From assembly GCA_051162045.1 (NCBI GenBank), contig JBISDI010000005.1: a DNA stretch of 64,000 nucleotides; one strand, given 5' to 3'. The DNA is from Anaerozeibacter quisquiliarum. GTDB lineage: Bacteria; Bacillota; Clostridia; Christensenellales; Aristaeellaceae. Under the pieces are notes generated by a model. It was given only the letters and a program-made list of their open reading frames with translations, had not been told where the DNA came from and searched no databases. Below are positions 60,801 through 64,000 of the stretch, piece after piece; position 1 is the first letter of the stretch; each line of letters begins with the position of its first letter. A program made the translations under genes and the position numbers.

Positions 60801-60919
60801 GCGGATCCTCCCTTTTTCGTATTGCGCACCATTATAGCACGAAAGGCGCATGAATGAAAGCGGAAAGCGGCAAGCTATCAGCGTCGAAAGACGTAATTTG
60901 AATGGAAGGATGATGCAAC

Positions 60920-61093
60920 ATGGCCAAGAAGGAAGCCAACACCGACATCCGATGCAGCGTGGACAGCTGCTCGTTCCACTGCGGCGAGCAGAACTACTGC
61001 TCGCTGCGCTCGATCCGCGTCGAGGCCTGCCCCGGCGGCGGCACCGGCTCGCCCGAGGACGAGAGCATGTGCGGGAGTTACAGGAAGCAGTAG
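60920..61093 (+). CDS. DUF1540 domain small cysteine-rich protein
   Basis: 57 residues with cysteines arranged as in DUF1540: IRCSVDSCSFHCGEQNYCSL, then a later ACPGG and SMCGSY. The pattern suggests metal binding. AAGGATG precedes the ATG at 60920. Such proteins are common in Clostridia, have no known function, and some are linked to sporulation. It is monocistronic and convergent with the ROK gene. Confidence 0.85.
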   Translation: MAKKEANTDIRCSVDSCSFHCGEQNYCSLRSIRVEACPGGGTGSPEDESMCGSYRKQ

Positions 61094-61104
61094 CGATGTG
61101 CGGT

Positions 61105-61136
61105 GGGCTGTGGCGCCGAGAAAAGCGCCACAGCCC
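61105..61136. terminator. Bidirectional hairpin between convergent DUF1540 and ROK genes
   Basis: Perfect 12 bp arms GGGCTGTGGCGC (61105-61116) and GCGCCACAGCCC (61125-61136) with an 8-base loop, right next to the ROK stop. Neither side has a good U-tract. Confidence 0.65.
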
Positions 61137-62354
61137 CTAAACGGTCTCCTTCAAGTATTCAAACTGCTTTTGCAGGACGAGCTGCGCCGCGCCGGTCGCG
61201 CCGAGGCGCTCGTCCGGGGGCAGCAGGATGACGGACAAATTTGCCGTGTTGACGGGCATGGCGTTATCGCGGATCGACGAAACAAGCCCCTCCAGGAACA
61301 GGTCGCCGACGCGGCACAACTCTCCGTAGACGATCACGCGCCGCGGCGCAAGGATATCCAACATCATGCCCAGCGCCTGACCCAGGCACGCGGCCGTCTC
61401 TTTCAAAAGGCGGATTGCCTCGTCGCAACCCTCCATGACCGCCTGGACGAAGAGGGGAACCGTGACTTGGCCGAGATCGCACGCCGCCAGCTCGAAGACG
61501 CGCTGCTGACGGCCGGCCAGGATGTCCTCGATCAGCTTCGAGCGCAGACCGGTATCGGCAACTTCGGTGTTGAGGCAGCCGCGCCGCCCGCAGATGCACA
61601 TCCGGCTGCCGCCCATGACCTTCACGTGGCCGAGCTGGCCGGCGTAGCCCTTGTTGCTCAGGAACAACTCGTTGTTGATGACCGGGACGATCCGTATACC
61701 CGTCCGGACCGACACAAACAGGAAATCGTCGCTGCCGCCTACCATGTGGGCGTATTTGTAGCCCATGGCCATCGAGGTTACGTTGTTCTCCACAAAACAG
61801 GGGCAACTGAAGCGCGATTCGATGAACGCCTTGACCGGAATGTTGCGCCACGACTTGATCGGCGCGTACTCGATGCCGATGCCGTTCTCGAAATCGCCGT
61901 AACCGGGAATGCCCACGCCGATGCCGAGCAATCGGCGGCCCGACCCCGCCGCCATGAGGGCGTCCGAGATCAGCGCGGCGACTTTTTCGAGCACTTCCTC
62001 CGCACCGGTATCCGCGTCGAAGGGCATGAAACTCTGATGCGCGATGTTGCCTTGAAAGTCCAGCATCGCGCAATTGATGTGCGCGAAGTGGAATTCGACC
62101 CCGATGAACACGCCGTAGTCCGGGTTGATGCGCAGCCAGGTGGGCTTGCGGCCCACCTTGACGTCGCTGCTTTCCTCCTCGTAGATGAACCCGCTCTGGA
62201 CCAGTTCGTCGATGATCGAAAGCACCGTAGACATGCTGTAGGAGGTCAGCTTTTTCACGTCGAAGCGGGAGCACCTGGGCGCGGTGCGGATGAGGTACAG
62301 GATCTTGTTGCGTTTGAAGTATTTTCGGTTTTCGATGATGGAGTCGCTGATCAT
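61137..62354 (-). CDS. ROK family transcriptional regulator (NagC/XylR type)
   Basis: 405 residues. An N-terminal winged helix (about 12-75, with SYSMSTVLSIIDELVQSGFI) is followed by a ROK sugar-kinase-like domain. The zinc motif CICGRRGCLNTE (near residue 255) fits the CXCGXXGCXE consensus. The glucokinase-like phosphate loop is incomplete, as in repressors. It is divergent from a sugar-binding-protein gene and most likely represses that operon until its sugar is present. Confidence 0.92.
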   Translation of the reverse strand: MISDSIIENRKYFKRNKILYLIRTAPRCSRFDVKKLTSYSMSTVLSIIDELVQSGFIYEEESSDVKVGRKPTWLRINPDYGVFIGVEFHFAHINCAMLDFQGNIAHQSFMPFDADTGAEEVLEKVAALISDALMAAGSGRRLLGIGVGIPGYGDFENGIGIEYAPIKSWRNIPVKAFIESRFSCPCFVENNVTSMAMGYKYAHMVGGSDDFLFVSVRTGIRIVPVINNELFLSNKGYAGQLGHVKVMGGSRMCICGRRGCLNTEVADTGLRSKLIEDILAGRQQRVFELAACDLGQVTVPLFVQAVMEGCDEAIRLLKETAACLGQALGMMLDILAPRRVIVYGELCRVGDLFLEGLVSSIRDNAMPVNTANLSVILLPPDERLGATGAAQLVLQKQFEYLKETV

Positions 62355-62389
62355 GTGAAATCACCGCCGCCTGAATTTGTCCTACCGAC

Positions 62390-62418
62390 ATTGTATACGC
62401 ATACCATGCAAAAATCAA
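62390..62418 (-). promoter_or_regulatory. Promoter of the ROK gene
   Basis: On the minus strand TTGATT (62418-62413), 17 bp, TACAAT (62395-62390). Confidence 0.7.
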
Positions 62419-62557
62419 TCCCGTACCCGACCGCCGCCGCCGCTGCAACATCTTTTTTGATGAAATAGGGGCGGACGGCGCAGACGGATTCTGAATCAGG
62501 CGTTGCAAAATAGACGGTTTACATGGATAATTCCTAAAAACATGGTGAATTACTGCC

Positions 62558-62569
62558 TAATAATTATTA
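62558..62569. promoter_or_regulatory. AT-rich palindrome in the ROK/sugar-binding-protein intergenic region
   Basis: TAATAATTATTA, a perfect 12 bp palindrome about 45 bp upstream of the sugar operon -35. The 366-base interval is much more AT-rich than the genes. A ROK operator is a possible role, not shown. Confidence 0.35.
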
Positions 62570-62614
62570 AAGCTTGCGAATAGATACACGGATAAAAATT
62601 CTTTTATATCTGTA

Positions 62615-62643
62615 TTGACAATATATGACGCTTATACTATACT
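62615..62643 (+). promoter_or_regulatory. Sigma-A promoter of the third sugar operon
   Basis: TTGACA (62615-62620), 17 bp, TATACT (62638-62643). Confidence 0.88.
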
Positions 62644-62720
62644 CATACCGATGGATTGAACCGAATGCCGGCTCGGGTCGATCCTGCGCCATCCAGAGAA
62701 AAGGAAGGAGAATTGGATCT

Positions 62721-63974
62721 ATGAAGAAGTTGCTGTCCGTCTTTCTTACGATCATGCTGCTGTGCTCGCTCGGCGGCATCTCCGCGCTCGCTCAGGAGGA
62801 TGTGAAGATCGAGTTCATTCAGTGGTGGGAACCGGAGTTGCCCCAGGGGTTCTTCCGAGGCTTGATGGACGAATTCGAAGCGCAAAATCCCGGCATCAAG
62901 GTGGAACTGGTGTCCGGACCCTATTCCAGCACGAAGGATCAGATCATCGCCGGCGCCGCGACGGGCACGCTGAGCGACGTGGTGGGTCTGGACGGCGCCT
63001 GGGTCAACGATCTGGCCAAGCAGAGCGCCATCGCCAACCTCGACGACCTGGTCGCGACCTACAAGACCGACGACGGCGAATTTGGCGCAAAGGTGGCCGT
63101 GGGCGGCAAGAACCACATGTACGGCGTCGTCACGTTTGCCTACACGATGTTCGTCAACAACGACATGCTGAAGGCCGCCGGCATCGAAGCCCTGCCCGCC
63201 AACCGCAGCGAGTTTCTCGCCGCCGCACAAGCGCTGACCAACGCGGACAAGAATCAGTACGGCTGGGTGCTACCGCTTTCGCTGCAGTCGCCCAACGGCA
63301 TCCAAAACGACACGATGTCCTGGGTCTGGGCCTCCGGCGGCAGCATGATGAACGCGGACGGCACGCCCAACGTGGGCAACGCCGACGTCAAGGAAGCGCT
63401 GACCTTCATCAAGGACCTCTACGATCAGGGCGTCGTCTCTCCCGGCTCGTTCTCCAAGCAGGAGCAGGACAAGGTCGAGGAGTTCGTCAACGGCCGCATC
63501 GGCACGATGGTGGATACGCTGGCCCACATCACGATGATCCGCGAGCGCAACCCGGAGCTCAACTTCTCGGTCTGCTCGGTACCCGCCAAGGATGATTATC
63601 AGGGAGAGCGCGGCATGGTGTACGCGGCGTGGGGCATCGGCGTAAGCGAGAACTCGCAGCACAAGGAAGAGGCCTGGAAGCTGGTCAATTTCCTGCTGAG
63701 CAGCGACATCAACGCCCGCCTCGCCTCGACCGCCAACGCCTTCCCCGGCAACACAAAGGCGGCGCCGGACTATTCCAAGGCGGATCCGCTGTTTGCCAAG
63801 GCGTTTGAGATCTATCAACAGAGCTACGCCTGCAATGAGTTTGTCGGATTGCCGGTGGCGGAAGAGCTGATGCGCGTCTTCGCCGAGCAGTTCCAGGGCG
63901 CGCTCGAGGGCAAACAGACGATCGACGACTGCCTCGCCAAGGTTCAGGAGCAGTGGCAGGCTGAGTTCAAGTAG
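62721..63974 (+). CDS. Extracellular solute-binding protein family 1 (sugar ABC transporter)
   Basis: 417 residues. Signal peptide MKKLLSVFLTIMLLCSLGG with cleavage near ALAQ; a cysteine at about 16 lies inside the hydrophobic core and is not a clear lipobox. The mature part is an SBP_bac_1 fold: IEFIQWWEPELPQGFFRGLM, then ANLDDLVATYKT, and YAAWGIGVSENSQHKEEAWK. These proteins bind oligosaccharides for CUT1-type ABC importers, so MalF/MalG-type permease genes are expected just beyond the window. AAGGAG precedes the ATG at 62721. Confidence 0.93.
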   Translation: MKKLLSVFLTIMLLCSLGGISALAQEDVKIEFIQWWEPELPQGFFRGLMDEFEAQNPGIKVELVSGPYSSTKDQIIAGAATGTLSDVVGLDGAWVNDLAKQSAIANLDDLVATYKTDDGEFGAKVAVGGKNHMYGVVTFAYTMFVNNDMLKAAGIEALPANRSEFLAAAQALTNADKNQYGWVLPLSLQSPNGIQNDTMSWVWASGGSMMNADGTPNVGNADVKEALTFIKDLYDQGVVSPGSFSKQEQDKVEEFVNGRIGTMVDTLAHITMIRERNPELNFSVCSVPAKDDYQGERGMVYAAWGIGVSENSQHKEEAWKLVNFLLSSDINARLASTANAFPGNTKAAPDYSKADPLFAKAFEIYQQSYACNEFVGLPVAEELMRVFAEQFQGALEGKQTIDDCLAKVQEQWQAEFK

Positions 63975-64000
63975 TCCATAAAGCCCAAAATTCGCGGCGG

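Overview
The window looks like a piece of chromosome from a GC-rich, Gram-positive-type member of the Clostridia. The evidence is a T-box leader on leuS, an IspH-S1 fusion beside cmk and plsC, a SpoIID-type protein, a HelD helicase, a PepV dipeptidase, AGGAGG-type ribosome binding sites, and sigma-A promoters with 17-18 bp spacers. I cannot fix the species. A high-GC gut-type lineage such as Christensenellales or Oscillospirales is a guess. I see no rRNA, tRNA, CRISPR array, phage module or intact insertion sequence.

Layout. 1-2.5 kb: the end of a response regulator, a DUF1538 membrane protein and a tandem PII-like protein, in one overlapping or closely spaced run. 2.7-8.5 kb: sugar operon 1 (LacI regulator, binding protein, ABC ATPase, permease, TIM-barrel isomerase). 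8.6-17.4 kb: a secreted alpha/beta hydrolase, an MFS exporter, a DUF401 permease, an Ig-like secreted protein, an HTH plus membrane Ser/Thr kinase pair, and a C_GCAxxG_C_C protein. 17.5-23 kb, minus strand: a sulfur and one-carbon operon (Rrf2 regulator, cysK, metF, methionine synthase reactivation domain, metH). 23.2-31.2 kb, minus strand: sugar or polyol operon 2 (LacI, binding lipoprotein, ABC ATPase, two permeases, zinc dehydrogenase, cupin isomerase). 31.3-33.7 kb: an Lsa-like ABC-F gene with an attenuator leader, and a GNAT gene. 33.8-43 kb: small proteins, a SpoIID protein, pepV, uvrC, and leuS behind a T-box. 43.4-46.9 kb: cmk-plsC-ispH/S1. 47-50.8 kb: an RpiR regulator with a flavoprotein, a HutP-like protein and a TauE permease. 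50.9-57.2 kb, minus strand: cobO, an HD hydrolase, a D,D-carboxypeptidase, a YfhO-type protein and infC-rpmI-rplT. 57.4-64 kb: helD, an amino acid kinase, a DUF1540 protein, a ROK regulator and a family 1 sugar-binding protein whose operon runs out of the window.

How it works together. Three carbohydrate uptake systems under LacI or ROK regulators suggest a saccharolytic lifestyle. The methionine operon makes homocysteine-methylating capacity that depends on cobalamin; cobO, about 37 kb away, may supply the adenosyl form. Three leader RNAs control translation genes: the T-box on leuS, an L20-type leader on infC, and a six-codon upstream ORF with terminator on the ABC-F gene.

The least explained features are dispersed repeats. 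A 165 bp palindrome with perfect 11 bp inverted ends lies exactly between the stop codons of two convergent genes, and related fragments lie at other gene ends. A second GC-rich repeat occurs twice, once apparently interrupted by about 100 bp. Other points of interest are the translationally coupled HTH/kinase pair with an LRR-like ectodomain and an altered DFG motif, a strong internal ribosome binding site inside ispH-S1, and the fused DUF1538/tandem PII module.
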